A DNA stretch of 64,000 nucleotides from Flavobacterium psychrophilum (GTDB taxonomy: Bacteria > Bacteroidota > Bacteroidia > Flavobacteriales > Flavobacteriaceae). Shown piece after piece: positions 41,835-50,213 of this stretch. Below the pieces are notes generated by a model. It was not told where the DNA came from and made no database searches. It saw only the letters and a list, made by a program, of their open reading frames with translations. The translations under genes and the position numbers were made by a program. Every line of letters begins with the position of its first letter. The first letter of the stretch is position 1. The stretch covers positions 68,348-132,347 of the forward strand of contig CAMAQD010000008.1 of NCBI GenBank assembly GCA_945860385.1, in the 5' to 3' direction.

Positions 41835-43841
41835 TTATTTCTGAAACTTAGCTATTCCAGCTTTCAACCAACTTTCATATTCTTCAACACTGGTATAACT
41901 TATTGTTGGCGTGGTTTCGTTCAAACTATTTCCTGCTAAATCCGTCAAAACATATAAGGGCTGAGTATTGGTTTTGTATTTTGTAATCATAAAATCAGTC
42001 CATTTATCGCCTATGGTTTCAATTTCTGAACCTGTAGTTTTCGAAATAAATTGTTCGCTTTGTGGTAATTCTCGTTTGTCATCAACGTATAATGAAATCA
42101 AAACCAAATCATTTTTCAAAATGGATAAAACACGTTCATCAGACCAAACATTATTTTCCATTTTTCTACAATTTACGCAAGCAAAGCCTGTAAAATCGAG
42201 CATTATGGGTTTGTTTACTGTTTTGGCATAAGCCAAACCTTTAGCATAATCATCAAAAACCACTATTTGATGTGGTCCTAATTTAGCACCCTTTGGCAAA
42301 ATTGCTGTTGGAGCATTAGTCCCTGAACCACTAAAACCGAGTGGACTTTCGCTGTATTCCATCGGAGGAGGAAATGCATTTATCAATTTAAGTGGCGCGC
42401 CCCAAAGTCCCGGTATCATATAAATGGTAAAAGTTAAAACTACCAACCCAAATGATAATCTTCCCACTGAAATATGGGTCATTGGACTGTCATGTGGCAA
42501 ACTGATTTTTCCAAACAAATAAAAGGCTAAGGTTCCAAAAACAGCTATCCAAATGGCCAGAAAAACTTCTCTTTCTAACAAATGCAGTTGTAAAACCAAA
42601 TCGGCATTAGACAAAAATTTGAATGCCAAAGCCAATTCCAAAAATCCTAAAACTACTTTTACCGTATTGAGCCATCCACCTGATTTTGGTAAAGAATGCA
42701 ACCAGCCCGGAAACATGGCAAAAAGCATAAATGGCAAGGCCAGAGCCAATGAAAAACCAAACATTCCCACGATTGGAGCAATTCCGCCTTTGGAAGCAGC
42801 TTCAACTAATAAAGTTCCAACAATTGGCCCTGTGCAAGAAAAAGAAACTATAGCTAATGCTAAAGCCATAAATAAAATCCCAATAATTCCTCCTCTATCA
42901 GCTTGACTATCCACTTTATTTGCCCAAGAATTGGGTAACATAATCTCAAAAGCTCCTAAAAATGAAACTGCAAAAATGATCAATAAAAGAAAGAAAATTA
43001 TATTAAACCACACATTGGTGGATAAGGCATTCAATGCATCAGCACCAAAAATCCAAGTTACTAATAGTCCTAAAATGACGTAAATTAATATAATTGCAAT
43101 TCCATAAATAATGGCATTTTCAATCCCTTTTGCTCTTGTCTTACTTTGTTTTGTAAAAAAGCTTACCGTCATTGGAATCATAGGAAAAACACAAGGAGTC
43201 AGCAAAGCTGCAAATCCTGATAAAAATGCAATGATGAAAATAGCCAACAACCCTTTTTGATTTTCCCGTTTTGAAGATTTTTTTATTTCTTTTGGTTCCG
43301 AAACAACTGTTTTTTCTACTTCTTTTGGTATTGACTTGATTGCTAAATTTTTAGTAGAGTCAGTGTGAATTGGTAAAACCTCGGTTTTTGAAACTGATGG
43401 AATAACAAAACTGAATTTCTTCTCTAAATTGATGCAAGATTCTTTGCAAACTTGGTAATTCAATTCTACTTCAATCGTTTTACTTTTAGGATTTGTCACA
43501 GCAATCTCTTGCTGAATTAAGGCTGTTTTTACAAAAAACGTTTCATTAACTTCAAAAACATCGTTGTACGCAGTGGTAGTTTTTCCTTCTTTGGCTTTGC
43601 CAACCAAGTTGAAATTTCCTTTTTGGTTTTTGAAAATCACTTCCATTTGCAATGGCCCACCATCTGGAGTAAACTGGGAATACATGTGCCATTCGTTTTC
43701 AATAACACCGTTAAAGCTAAGAATATAGTTGGTCTCTGATTTCTTTTCGATTTTGGTTGTCCATTTTACAGGATCAAGTATTTGCGAATTTCCATTGGCA
43801 AAAGCCAAAAATGCAAAAAGGCCAAAAATGATTTTTCTCAT
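41835..43841 (-). CDS. DsbD-family thiol:disulfide interchange protein
   Basis: 668 residues, three-domain DsbD layout. A signal peptide (MRKIIFGLFAFLAFANGNSQ) is followed by the periplasmic alpha domain with the KESCINLEK cysteine region. Eight membrane helices come next, starting near 195 (LAIFIIAFLSGFAALLTPCV, with FSCTGPIVGTLLVEA). The C-terminal thioredoxin domain has Cys555-x-x-Cys558 in GFACVNCRKMEN. It carries electrons from cytoplasmic thioredoxin to periplasmic proteins, supporting cytochrome maturation and disulfide repair. Its ATG overlaps the tilS stop by one base (TAATG), so it is cotranslated with tilS, and a terminator follows. Confidence 0.92.
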   Translation of the reverse strand: MRKIIFGLFAFLAFANGNSQILDPVKWTTKIEKKSETNYILSFNGVIENEWHMYSQFTPDGGPLQMEVIFKNQKGNFNLVGKAKEGKTTTAYNDVFEVNETFFVKTALIQQEIAVTNPKSKTIEVELNYQVCKESCINLEKKFSFVIPSVSKTEVLPIHTDSTKNLAIKSIPKEVEKTVVSEPKEIKKSSKRENQKGLLAIFIIAFLSGFAALLTPCVFPMIPMTVSFFTKQSKTRAKGIENAIIYGIAIILIYVILGLLVTWIFGADALNALSTNVWFNIIFFLLLIIFAVSFLGAFEIMLPNSWANKVDSQADRGGIIGILFMALALAIVSFSCTGPIVGTLLVEAASKGGIAPIVGMFGFSLALALPFMLFAMFPGWLHSLPKSGGWLNTVKVVLGFLELALAFKFLSNADLVLQLHLLEREVFLAIWIAVFGTLAFYLFGKISLPHDSPMTHISVGRLSFGLVVLTFTIYMIPGLWGAPLKLINAFPPPMEYSESPLGFSGSGTNAPTAILPKGAKLGPHQIVVFDDYAKGLAYAKTVNKPIMLDFTGFACVNCRKMENNVWSDERVLSILKNDLVLISLYVDDKRELPQSEQFISKTTGSEIETIGDKWTDFMITKYKTNTQPLYVLTDLAGNSLNETTPTISYTSVEEYESWLKAGIAKFQK

Positions 43842-45172
43842 TATTTCAATTGTATTTTAAGTATATTTTTTGTTGTGCTTTTAACTTTAAATCGCTCATC
43901 CTGACGAATTCCTACAATCCAAACTATCTCATTATCAGAACACAATAGCCAAGCTTTTTCTTTTTCTATCAAAGATAGTTTTTCGTCTTTAAAAAATTTG
44001 CTGACTTTTTTTGATTTGCCCTCCATTCCTAAAGGTTGAAAAGTATCGCCCTCTTTCCAGCGGCGCAATACTAATGGATACCACAACTTGTCTTCGTCAA
44101 CAAATATACATGTAATCGAAACTAAATTTATGTCGGCTACTTTGCAAAACCTTAGATTTAAGGGAACATTAACTTCTTTTTGATTTTTATTTATGAAATA
44201 TTCTTCATTTTCATCCTCCGAATTTAATGGACTCAAAATCAAAAAATCTCTGTTCTTCAACAATCGAAATTCATTCGAAAACACCTGTTTCCCCGACTGA
44301 CCAGCAACCAAATCGTAAATATCTTCCCAAGCCGAAAATCCAAATCCGTTGAACCAATGATACAAATATGACTTAAAATTGGGCAGTTTTTTTAATTGGT
44401 TCAAATCAAAATGAATTTCGGTTCCTTTTTCCTTGGCCACTTGTTGGTACACCAAAAAAGAAGCATCTTCTACCATTGCTTTGGATTCTTGCAAATAGGT
44501 TTGTGTTTTTTGAAAAGAAGCTAAAAATTCGGGATTCAATTTTTTGAATATTGGAACCAAATTATGCCTGATTTTATTCCGCAAATATTTATCCGACGCA
44601 TTACTGCTGTCTTCCTTCCATTCTATTGCATTATCCTTAGCATATTGCTCTATTTCTGATCTAGAAAAAATCAAAAGTGGCCGTATTACTTTTCCGTTTT
44701 GCGATGGAATTCCAGTCAGACCGTCGATTCCGGTTCCCCGCACAAGATGAATCAAAAAGGTTTCTAAATTGTCGTCTGCGTGATGAGCCGTTAGGATATA
44801 ATCGTAGTTTTCAGTTTCTAAAAGTTCATAAAACCAGTTGTACCGCAACTCGCGAGCGGCCACTTGAGTAGAAAGTTTATAATCATTGGCAAAAGCTTCG
44901 GTATCAAATTGAGTTAAAAATAAAGGAATTTTATTAGTTTCGGCATAATCTTGAATAAATCGTTGGTCGTCAAAACTTTCCAAACCACGAAGCTGAAAAT
45001 TGCAATGAGCAATTGCAATTTCAAAGGGTAATTTATGAAATAAATCAAGCATTACCATACTATCTAAGCCGCCACTAGTGGCTAAAAGAAGATTTTTTCC
45101 AATTAAAAAAGGAAAATTTTGTGCGATATGATTTTCGAATTTCTGTTGCATCTTCAAATTTAGTAAATTCAT
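43841..45172 (-). CDS. tilS: tRNA(Ile)-lysidine synthase
   Basis: 443 residues; a second Met at codon 8 (position 45151, MQQKFENHI) is the start most homologues would suggest. The N-type ATP pyrophosphatase motif SGGLDS lies in NLLLATSGGLDSMVMLDLF. ILTAHHADDNLETFLIHLVRG and the C-terminal TilS domain (LRRWKEGDTFQPLGMEG followed by KSKKVSKFFKDEK) are diagnostic. It converts C34 of the CAU-anticodon tRNA(Ile) to lysidine, which is essential for reading AUA codons. It lies 6 bases after pabB and overlaps dsbD, forming a tight three-gene operon. Confidence 0.95.
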   Translation of the reverse strand: MNLLNLKMQQKFENHIAQNFPFLIGKNLLLATSGGLDSMVMLDLFHKLPFEIAIAHCNFQLRGLESFDDQRFIQDYAETNKIPLFLTQFDTEAFANDYKLSTQVAARELRYNWFYELLETENYDYILTAHHADDNLETFLIHLVRGTGIDGLTGIPSQNGKVIRPLLIFSRSEIEQYAKDNAIEWKEDSSNASDKYLRNKIRHNLVPIFKKLNPEFLASFQKTQTYLQESKAMVEDASFLVYQQVAKEKGTEIHFDLNQLKKLPNFKSYLYHWFNGFGFSAWEDIYDLVAGQSGKQVFSNEFRLLKNRDFLILSPLNSEDENEEYFINKNQKEVNVPLNLRFCKVADINLVSITCIFVDEDKLWYPLVLRRWKEGDTFQPLGMEGKSKKVSKFFKDEKLSLIEKEKAWLLCSDNEIVWIVGIRQDERFKVKSTTKNILKIQLK

Positions 45173-45178
45173 TTGAAT

Positions 45179-46480
45179 TTAACTCAATACTTCTCGCATC
45201 GCTTTGGCTTTGAGCAAACATTCTTCATATTCATTATCCGGAATGGAAAGTGAAGTTATAGCGCTTCCTACCGAAAATGAAGCGTATTTTTTTTCCTGAT
45301 TGTACAAAATACTTCGGATAACGACATTAAAATCGAAGTCGCCGTTTGGAGTAAAATAACCAACAGCTCCACTGTACAATCCTCTTTTGGTTTCTTCCAA
45401 TTCTTCGATGATTTTGAGTACTGAAACTTTTGGAGTTCCTGTCATACTTCCCATAGGAAAAGTAGTTTTAATTGCTTCAACAGCAGCATATTGTCTGTCT
45501 AATTTTGAAGTAATAGTCGAAATCATTTGATGCACTTGTTCGAAAGAATAAATGACACATAATTCTTCGACTTTTACAGAGCCTTTTTGGGCTGTTCGAG
45601 ACAAATCGTTTCGAACCAAATCGGTGACCATAATATTTTCGGCGCGCTCTTTTGGGTCTGAAGCCAATAAATTTTTAGACTTTTCATCTTCTATGGGATC
45701 CTTAAAACGCTTCGCTGTTCCTTTGATAGGTTGAGAAATAAGCAATTCTCCCTCTTTCTTTAAATAGCGTTCAGGAGAAGCTGAAAGCAAATATTGTTTA
45801 TTATTTTTGAAATACACCGCGAATGGTGATTTTGAAATTTCATTGAGTTTCAGGAACTTTTCCAATGGATTAATCATTGTATTTTCAGCAAAAAATTCCA
45901 TACAGAAATTGGCCTCATAAATATCTCCACGATGAATATGTTCCAGGATTTTTGAAACTTTTTCGAGATAATTTTCTTTTGAAATACGTTGCTTTATATC
46001 AATTTCTGAAATCTGAATTTCTGCAACCTGCAACCTGCAACCTGCAATCTGCAATCTTATTTCCTCAAAATCTGCCTCAACTTCATCATCACACAGATTG
46101 AGGTATTGAATTTCGAGTTGGTTTCCTTTTAAAAGAAATATTTTTTTAGGTTGAAAGAAAAACAATTCCGGAAAATCTAAACCATCAAAATTATTGGAAT
46201 TTACTACCTCAATATCGTTTTTTAAATCATACGCCAAATAGCCAAAAAGCCAGTCTTTGGTAATTTGTTGGTATTGTTTCAAATCTTCAAAAGCGTTATG
46301 ATAATCCGTTTTTATTGACGTAAAAGCATCCACAGCAAGAATACAATCATAACTGGAATACTGTTGCGGATAATTGTTGCTGTCCAAATACACCACTTCC
46401 CGAAATTGCTGAGCCCAAGTCAATACTAGTTGCTTGAATTGGATTGGATTTTCTATATGTTTTGTAATTGAAGTTCTCAA
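45179..46480 (-). CDS. pabB: Aminodeoxychorismate synthase component I (chorismate-binding enzyme)
   Basis: 433 residues. The C-terminal chorismate-binding domain is intact: GDIYEANFCMEFFAE, ASPERYLKKEGELLISQPIKGTAKR (split here as LISQPIKGTAKR), ENIMVTDLVRNDLSRTA, FPMGSMTGTPKVSVLKIIEE and GLYSGAVGYFTPNGDFDFNV. The PIKGT motif, where Lys forms the adduct in PabB, favours aminodeoxychorismate synthase over anthranilate synthase. It supplies 4-aminobenzoate for folate together with a PabA partner not seen here. Residues about 142-154, in the linker before the catalytic core, are encoded by a tandem heptanucleotide repeat. First gene of the tilS-dsbD operon, with a -7 element upstream. Confidence 0.9.
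   Translation of the reverse strand: MRTSITKHIENPIQFKQLVLTWAQQFREVVYLDSNNYPQQYSSYDCILAVDAFTSIKTDYHNAFEDLKQYQQITKDWLFGYLAYDLKNDIEVVNSNNFDGLDFPELFFFQPKKIFLLKGNQLEIQYLNLCDDEVEADFEEIRLQIAGCRLQVAEIQISEIDIKQRISKENYLEKVSKILEHIHRGDIYEANFCMEFFAENTMINPLEKFLKLNEISKSPFAVYFKNNKQYLLSASPERYLKKEGELLISQPIKGTAKRFKDPIEDEKSKNLLASDPKERAENIMVTDLVRNDLSRTAQKGSVKVEELCVIYSFEQVHQMISTITSKLDRQYAAVEAIKTTFPMGSMTGTPKVSVLKIIEELEETKRGLYSGAVGYFTPNGDFDFNVVIRSILYNQEKKYASFSVGSAITSLSIPDNEYEECLLKAKAMREVLS
46021..46055. repeat. Heptanucleotide tandem repeat inside pabB
   Basis: Five head-to-tail copies of CTGCAAY (CTGCAAC three times, then CTGCAAT twice) inside the reading frame. Because 7 is not a multiple of 3, gain or loss of one unit would shift the frame. 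Confidence 0.9.
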
Positions 46481-46504
46481 TGACTCAGAATGGTTTTAAA
46501 ATTT

Positions 46505-46512
46505 CAAAATTA
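46505..46512 (-). promoter_or_regulatory. -7 element for the pabB operon
   Basis: Minus-strand TAATTTTG, 24 bases before the pabB start codon. Confidence 0.5.
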
Positions 46513-46576
46513 CGACAAATTTTAATTAAATTTTTAGTTACATTTATCGCGCTATTAACCACAAATACAAACAAAT

Positions 46577-46951
46577 ATGAAAATTGCAACCTTAATTGTC
46601 CGAATTTTAATTGGCGTTTTACTCCTTTTTGCTTCCATAAGTTATTTTTTTCAATTGTTTCCGGAGCCTCCTTTAGCAGGCAATATGAAAATTTTCAATG
46701 ATGGAATAAAAGCTTCCATTTATCTAATGCCAATGGTTAAAATTGTGGAACTTTTGTGTGGATTATCTTTTATTATTGGTAAATTCAATCGCATTACCTT
46801 TATAATATTGATGCCTATTTCAATCAATATTCTTTTTACCCATATTTTTCTTGCTCCAGAAGGGATTGCGGTTGCGACCTTTTTATTTTTAGGAAATGTA
46901 TTTCTACTATTTACCAAATGGGAAAGTTATAAAGGATTGTTTGTAGCGTAA
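46577..46951 (+). CDS. DoxX/MauE-like small membrane protein
   Basis: 124 residues with four hydrophobic helices (about 4-22, 45-65, 70-90, 95-115). The N-terminal helix IVRILIGVLLLFASISYFFQ and the pattern KIVELLCGLSFIIGKFNR, matching the DoxX VEllgGlaLllGkftr-type helix hairpin, identify the superfamily. DoxX-like proteins are linked in various bacteria to thiosulfate oxidation, redox homeostasis or cell-envelope processes. No partner gene points to a role here. It is divergent from pabB, with a partial promoter match (TACATTTA) about 31-38 bases upstream. Confidence 0.75.
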   Translation: MKIATLIVRILIGVLLLFASISYFFQLFPEPPLAGNMKIFNDGIKASIYLMPMVKIVELLCGLSFIIGKFNRITFIILMPISINILFTHIFLAPEGIAVATFLFLGNVFLLFTKWESYKGLFVA

Positions 46952-47109
46952 ATCATTTAAACTTGTACTAAAATTACATTCAATCCTTTTTTTTAACCCA
47001 ATAAATAAGTATAAAACTTTTCCTTTAAATTCAATATTATTATTAAGAATAAAACTATATTTACCATTAAATCCCATTTATCTAAGTAATAATCTATAAT
47101 TGAATTTTT

Positions 47110-48000
47110 ATGATTAAATCTCCAAAAACAGTACTGGCTTTACTTGTAATAATTTTAGCTTTTTCCTGTAAAAAAGCAGAATCGGGTAACGAGACTGCTT
47201 ACGAATCGAATGATATTGCTGTTGATACTTCAATGGTTTCCTCATCGGCAGCAGTTGAACCCAAAAATAGCGATCGCAAATTTGTCAGGACAGCCGACAT
47301 TAAATTTAAAGTCAAAAATGTAGCCAATTCAACGTATGCCATTGAAAACACGACCAACAAGTTTGGTGGTTTTGTAACTTATACCAATTTACAAAGCACT
47401 ATTATTGATAAATCAGAAACCAAAATAAGTCAAGACAGTACACTCGAAATCACAAATTATAGGGTCGAGAATAATATAACAATCCGAGTTCCTAATAGTC
47501 GGTTGGATACTGTCATAAAAACTATTGCCAAACAAATTGATTTTCTGGAATATCGTATTATTAAAGCGGATGATGTTTCCTTGCAAATGCTGTCTAACCA
47601 ATTGACACAAAATAGAACTGAAAATCAAGAAAAACGATTAGAAAAAGCAATCGATACGAAGGGCAAAAAATTGAATGAAGTTCTTGCAGCAGAAGATAAT
47701 TTAAATACTAAAAAAGAGCAAAAAGACAACAGTAAAATTGAAAATCTTTCCTTACAAGATCAAGTAAATTTCAGCACATTGACTTTACAAATTTACCAAA
47801 GAGAAACCATAAAGGAAGAAATGATTGCTAATGCAAAAACGTACAGGCAAGATTTCGGCTCCAAAATTCTTGATGGTCTAATTTCAGGATGGTATGTAAT
47901 CGAAGGGATTATTGCTGTTGTAGCTCAACTTTGGTCTGTTATTTTAATTGGAATTGGAGGGTATTTCATATTTAAAAAATATTTTCATAAAGGAAACTAA
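47110..48000 (+). CDS. DUF4349 lipoprotein
   Basis: 296 residues. A lipoprotein signal (LALLVIILAFSCKKAES, lipidated Cys about 20) precedes a linker, then the DUF4349 core: RKFVRTADIKFKVKNVANST, FGGFVTYTNLQ, NNITIRVPNSRLDTVIKTIA and VNFSTLTLQIYQRE. A coiled-coil helix is predicted around 175-215 (QNRTENQEKRLEKAID). One transmembrane helix lies near the C-terminus (about 265-287, WSVILIGIGGYFIFKKYF). So the protein is tethered at both ends of its extracytoplasmic domain. The family has no defined biochemical function. It is monocistronic, followed by a strong terminator. Confidence 0.85.
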   Translation: MIKSPKTVLALLVIILAFSCKKAESGNETAYESNDIAVDTSMVSSSAAVEPKNSDRKFVRTADIKFKVKNVANSTYAIENTTNKFGGFVTYTNLQSTIIDKSETKISQDSTLEITNYRVENNITIRVPNSRLDTVIKTIAKQIDFLEYRIIKADDVSLQMLSNQLTQNRTENQEKRLEKAIDTKGKKLNEVLAAEDNLNTKKEQKDNSKIENLSLQDQVNFSTLTLQIYQRETIKEEMIANAKTYRQDFGSKILDGLISGWYVIEGIIAVVAQLWSVILIGIGGYFIFKKYFHKGN

Positions 48001-48005
48001 AATCA

Positions 48006-48043
48006 AAACCCCATTCAACCTAAAGTGAATGGGGTTTATTTTT
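48006..48043 (+). terminator. Bidirectional terminator between DUF4349 and lpdA genes
   Basis: A perfect 12-base stem (48006-48017 with 48026-48037) followed on the plus strand by TATTTTT. It sits between convergent genes and may serve both. Confidence 0.85.
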
Positions 48044-48060
48044 AAAAAATATTTTTATTA

Positions 48061-49464
48061 TTACACGTGCAACGCTCTATTATCTGTTGCAGCCAATGCC
48101 GCTTCTTTGATAGCTTCTGCAAATGTTGGATGCGCGTGGCTCATTCTTGAAATATCTTCGGCAGATGCTTTGAATTCCATTGCAGTTACCGCTTCAGCAA
48201 TTAAATCGGCACAACGAGCACCAATCATGTGAACGCCTAAAACTTCATCAGTTTTTGCATCAGCAAGGATTTTTACAAATCCGTCCAAATCACCGCTAGC
48301 TCTAGCTCTACCTAAAGCTTTGAAAGGGAAACTTCCAGATTTGAATTCCACTCCAGCAACTTTCAATTGCTCTTCGGTTTGTCCAACTGCAGCTACTTCT
48401 GGCCAAGTATAAACTACTCCGGGAATCAAATTATAATTGATATGTGGTTTTTGTCCCGCCAAAATTTCAGCAACCATTGCTCCTTCTTCTTCGGCTTTGT
48501 GTGCCAACATTGCGCCACGAACCACATCGCCAATAGCGTAAATATTTGGAACATTGGTTTGCAAATGATCATTTACTTCAACCATTCCTCTGTCGGAAAT
48601 TTTCACTCCTGCTTTATCGGCATTCAAACCATCCGTATAAGGACGACGACCTACTGAAACCAATGAATAATCTCCCTCGAGAGTTATGGTTTCTCCTTTA
48701 GCATTTTCGGCTTGAACCGTTACATTATCCCCTTTTCTTTCCACGGATTTCACTTTGTGCGAAACGTAGAATTTCATTCCTTGTTTTTTCAAGACTTTGG
48801 TCAATTCTTTAGACAATGAAGCATCCATTCCCGGAATAATTCTGTCCATAAATTCTACTACAGAAACTTGTGCTCCCAATCTTAAATAGACTTGTCCTAA
48901 TTCGATTCCGATTACACCACCACCAATGATAACAAGGTGTTTTGGCACTTCTTTCAGTTTCAAAGCTTCGGTTGAAGTGATGATTCTTTCTTTATCGATT
49001 TTTATAAACGGCAACGAAGATGGTTTAGAACCCGTTGCTATAATAATGTTTTTGGCTTCAATAGTTTCCGAAGTTCCGTCCGCTTTTGCAATAGCCACGT
49101 GAGTTGCATCTATAAAAGAACCCAATCCTTCAAGAACCGTAATTTTGTTTTTGTCCATCAAGAATTTAACGCCACCAGATGTTTGATCCACAACGGCTTG
49201 TTTGCGAGCAATCATTTTCTCCAAATTTACTTTCACTTCACCAGAAACCTCGATTCCGTGGTCAGCAAAATGAGCAATTTCGCTATAATGATGAGATGAT
49301 GCTAACAATGCTTTTGATGGAATACACCCAACATTCAAGCAAGTTCCTCCAAGAGTAGAATATTTTTCTATAATAGCAGTTTTAAAACCTAGTTGTGCAC
49401 ATCGAATTGCCGAAACATATCCTCCTGGGCCAGAACCTATAATGACTACGTCAAATGAACTCAT
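48061..49464 (-). CDS. lpdA: Dihydrolipoyl dehydrogenase
   Basis: 467 residues, the standard E3 length. FAD motif VVIIGSGPGGYVSAIRCAQ, redox-active disulfide Cys42/Cys47 in GGTCLNVGCIPSK, NAD-binding VIIGGGVIGIELGQVYLRLG, the second FAD motif NIYAIGDVV, and the C-terminal HAHPTFAEAIKEAA with the catalytic His-Glu pair. It reoxidises dihydrolipoamide of the pyruvate, 2-oxoglutarate or branched-chain dehydrogenase complexes or the glycine cleavage system. It is a single gene here, with no E1/E2 neighbours; a -7 element lies upstream. Confidence 0.96.
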   Translation of the reverse strand: MSSFDVVIIGSGPGGYVSAIRCAQLGFKTAIIEKYSTLGGTCLNVGCIPSKALLASSHHYSEIAHFADHGIEVSGEVKVNLEKMIARKQAVVDQTSGGVKFLMDKNKITVLEGLGSFIDATHVAIAKADGTSETIEAKNIIIATGSKPSSLPFIKIDKERIITSTEALKLKEVPKHLVIIGGGVIGIELGQVYLRLGAQVSVVEFMDRIIPGMDASLSKELTKVLKKQGMKFYVSHKVKSVERKGDNVTVQAENAKGETITLEGDYSLVSVGRRPYTDGLNADKAGVKISDRGMVEVNDHLQTNVPNIYAIGDVVRGAMLAHKAEEEGAMVAEILAGQKPHINYNLIPGVVYTWPEVAAVGQTEEQLKVAGVEFKSGSFPFKALGRARASGDLDGFVKILADAKTDEVLGVHMIGARCADLIAEAVTAMEFKASAEDISRMSHAHPTFAEAIKEAALAATDNRALHV

Positions 49465-49492
49465 AGTTTGTGTTTTTTTATTTTTAGTTGTG

Positions 49493-49500
49493 CAAAATTA
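49493..49500 (-). promoter_or_regulatory. -7 element for lpdA
   Basis: Minus-strand TAATTTTG followed by CAC, 28 bases before the lpdA start codon. Confidence 0.5.
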
Positions 49501-49574
49501 AGTTTTTTTGTCTGAAGTTAAAGTTAAAATTTTAAAGATTTCGTAACGAATTACTTCTTTTTAGTTATCAATTT

Positions 49575-50033
49575 TTAAATCTCTATTACCGTTGTGTTTT
49601 TGACTTCACTAATCATAAAAGTGCTGTGTGTGCTTCCAATATGTTCCAAAGTGGTGAGTTTTGTAACTAAAAATTCCCTGTAGGCTTCCATATCTTTCAC
49701 CAAAATTTTAAGAATATAATCGTAATCGCCACTCACGTGATGACATTCTAAAACTTCTTTGAGTTTAACGACTTCGCTTTCGAATTTAGTCAGGAATTCT
49801 TTGGTGTGCTGAATGAGTTTAAGATGGCAAAAAACTACAAATCCTTTTTCGACTTTCGAACGGTTAACCAAGACGACATATTTATCGATAATGCCTTCTC
49901 TTTCTAATTTTTTTATACGTTCATATACAGCTGTTACTGATAAGTCCAACTTTAACGATAATTCTTTGGTGGTTTTTTTACAGTCATTTTGCAACAGAAA
50001 AAGTAACTTTTTGTCTATTGAATCTAAAGCCAT
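49575..50033 (-). CDS. Lrp/AsnC-family transcriptional regulator
   Basis: 152 residues: an N-terminal winged helix (SIDKKLLFLLQNDCKKTTKE, with recognition helix in LSVTAVYERIKKLEREGII) and a C-terminal RAM ligand-binding domain (KEVLECHHVSGDYDYILKIL, then HIGSTHSTFMISEVKNTT). These proteins form dimers to octamers and usually sense an amino acid. It is transcribed divergently from a PLP-dependent C-S lyase gene with 180 bases between them, and that gap holds two AT-rich palindromes. Control of the neighbouring lyase gene, with methionine or a related amino acid as effector, is the natural inference. Confidence 0.92.
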   Translation of the reverse strand: MALDSIDKKLLFLLQNDCKKTTKELSLKLDLSVTAVYERIKKLEREGIIDKYVVLVNRSKVEKGFVVFCHLKLIQHTKEFLTKFESEVVKLKEVLECHHVSGDYDYILKILVKDMEAYREFLVTKLTTLEHIGSTHSTFMISEVKNTTVIEI

Positions 50034-50099
50034 TTGTTAGAAGTTTAAGGTTTGTAATAAAAACTAAAATAGTTTTATTATTTAATCAAAAATAGAAAA

Positions 50100-50138
50100 T
50101 TTATTTAAATAAACATTAAATTATAGATTTAAAATCTA
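50100..50138. promoter_or_regulatory. Putative Lrp-type operators in the divergent intergenic region
   Basis: Two perfect palindromes in tandem: TTTATTTAAATAAA (50100-50113) and TAGATTTAAAATCTA (50124-50138, dyad about one central A). Their centres lie about 24 bases apart, between the lrp-like and lyase genes. Confidence 0.45.
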
Positions 50139-50213
50139 AATAATTACGATAGTATTGATTATATGTCTAATAATTTAGAAATTTGTTTTACTAACATATA
50201 AAAATAGATACCG

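Noticed and set aside
46021..46055. Possible CRISPR-like repeat
   Set aside because: The units are 7 bases, contiguous and without spacers, so this is a simple tandem repeat inside a gene.
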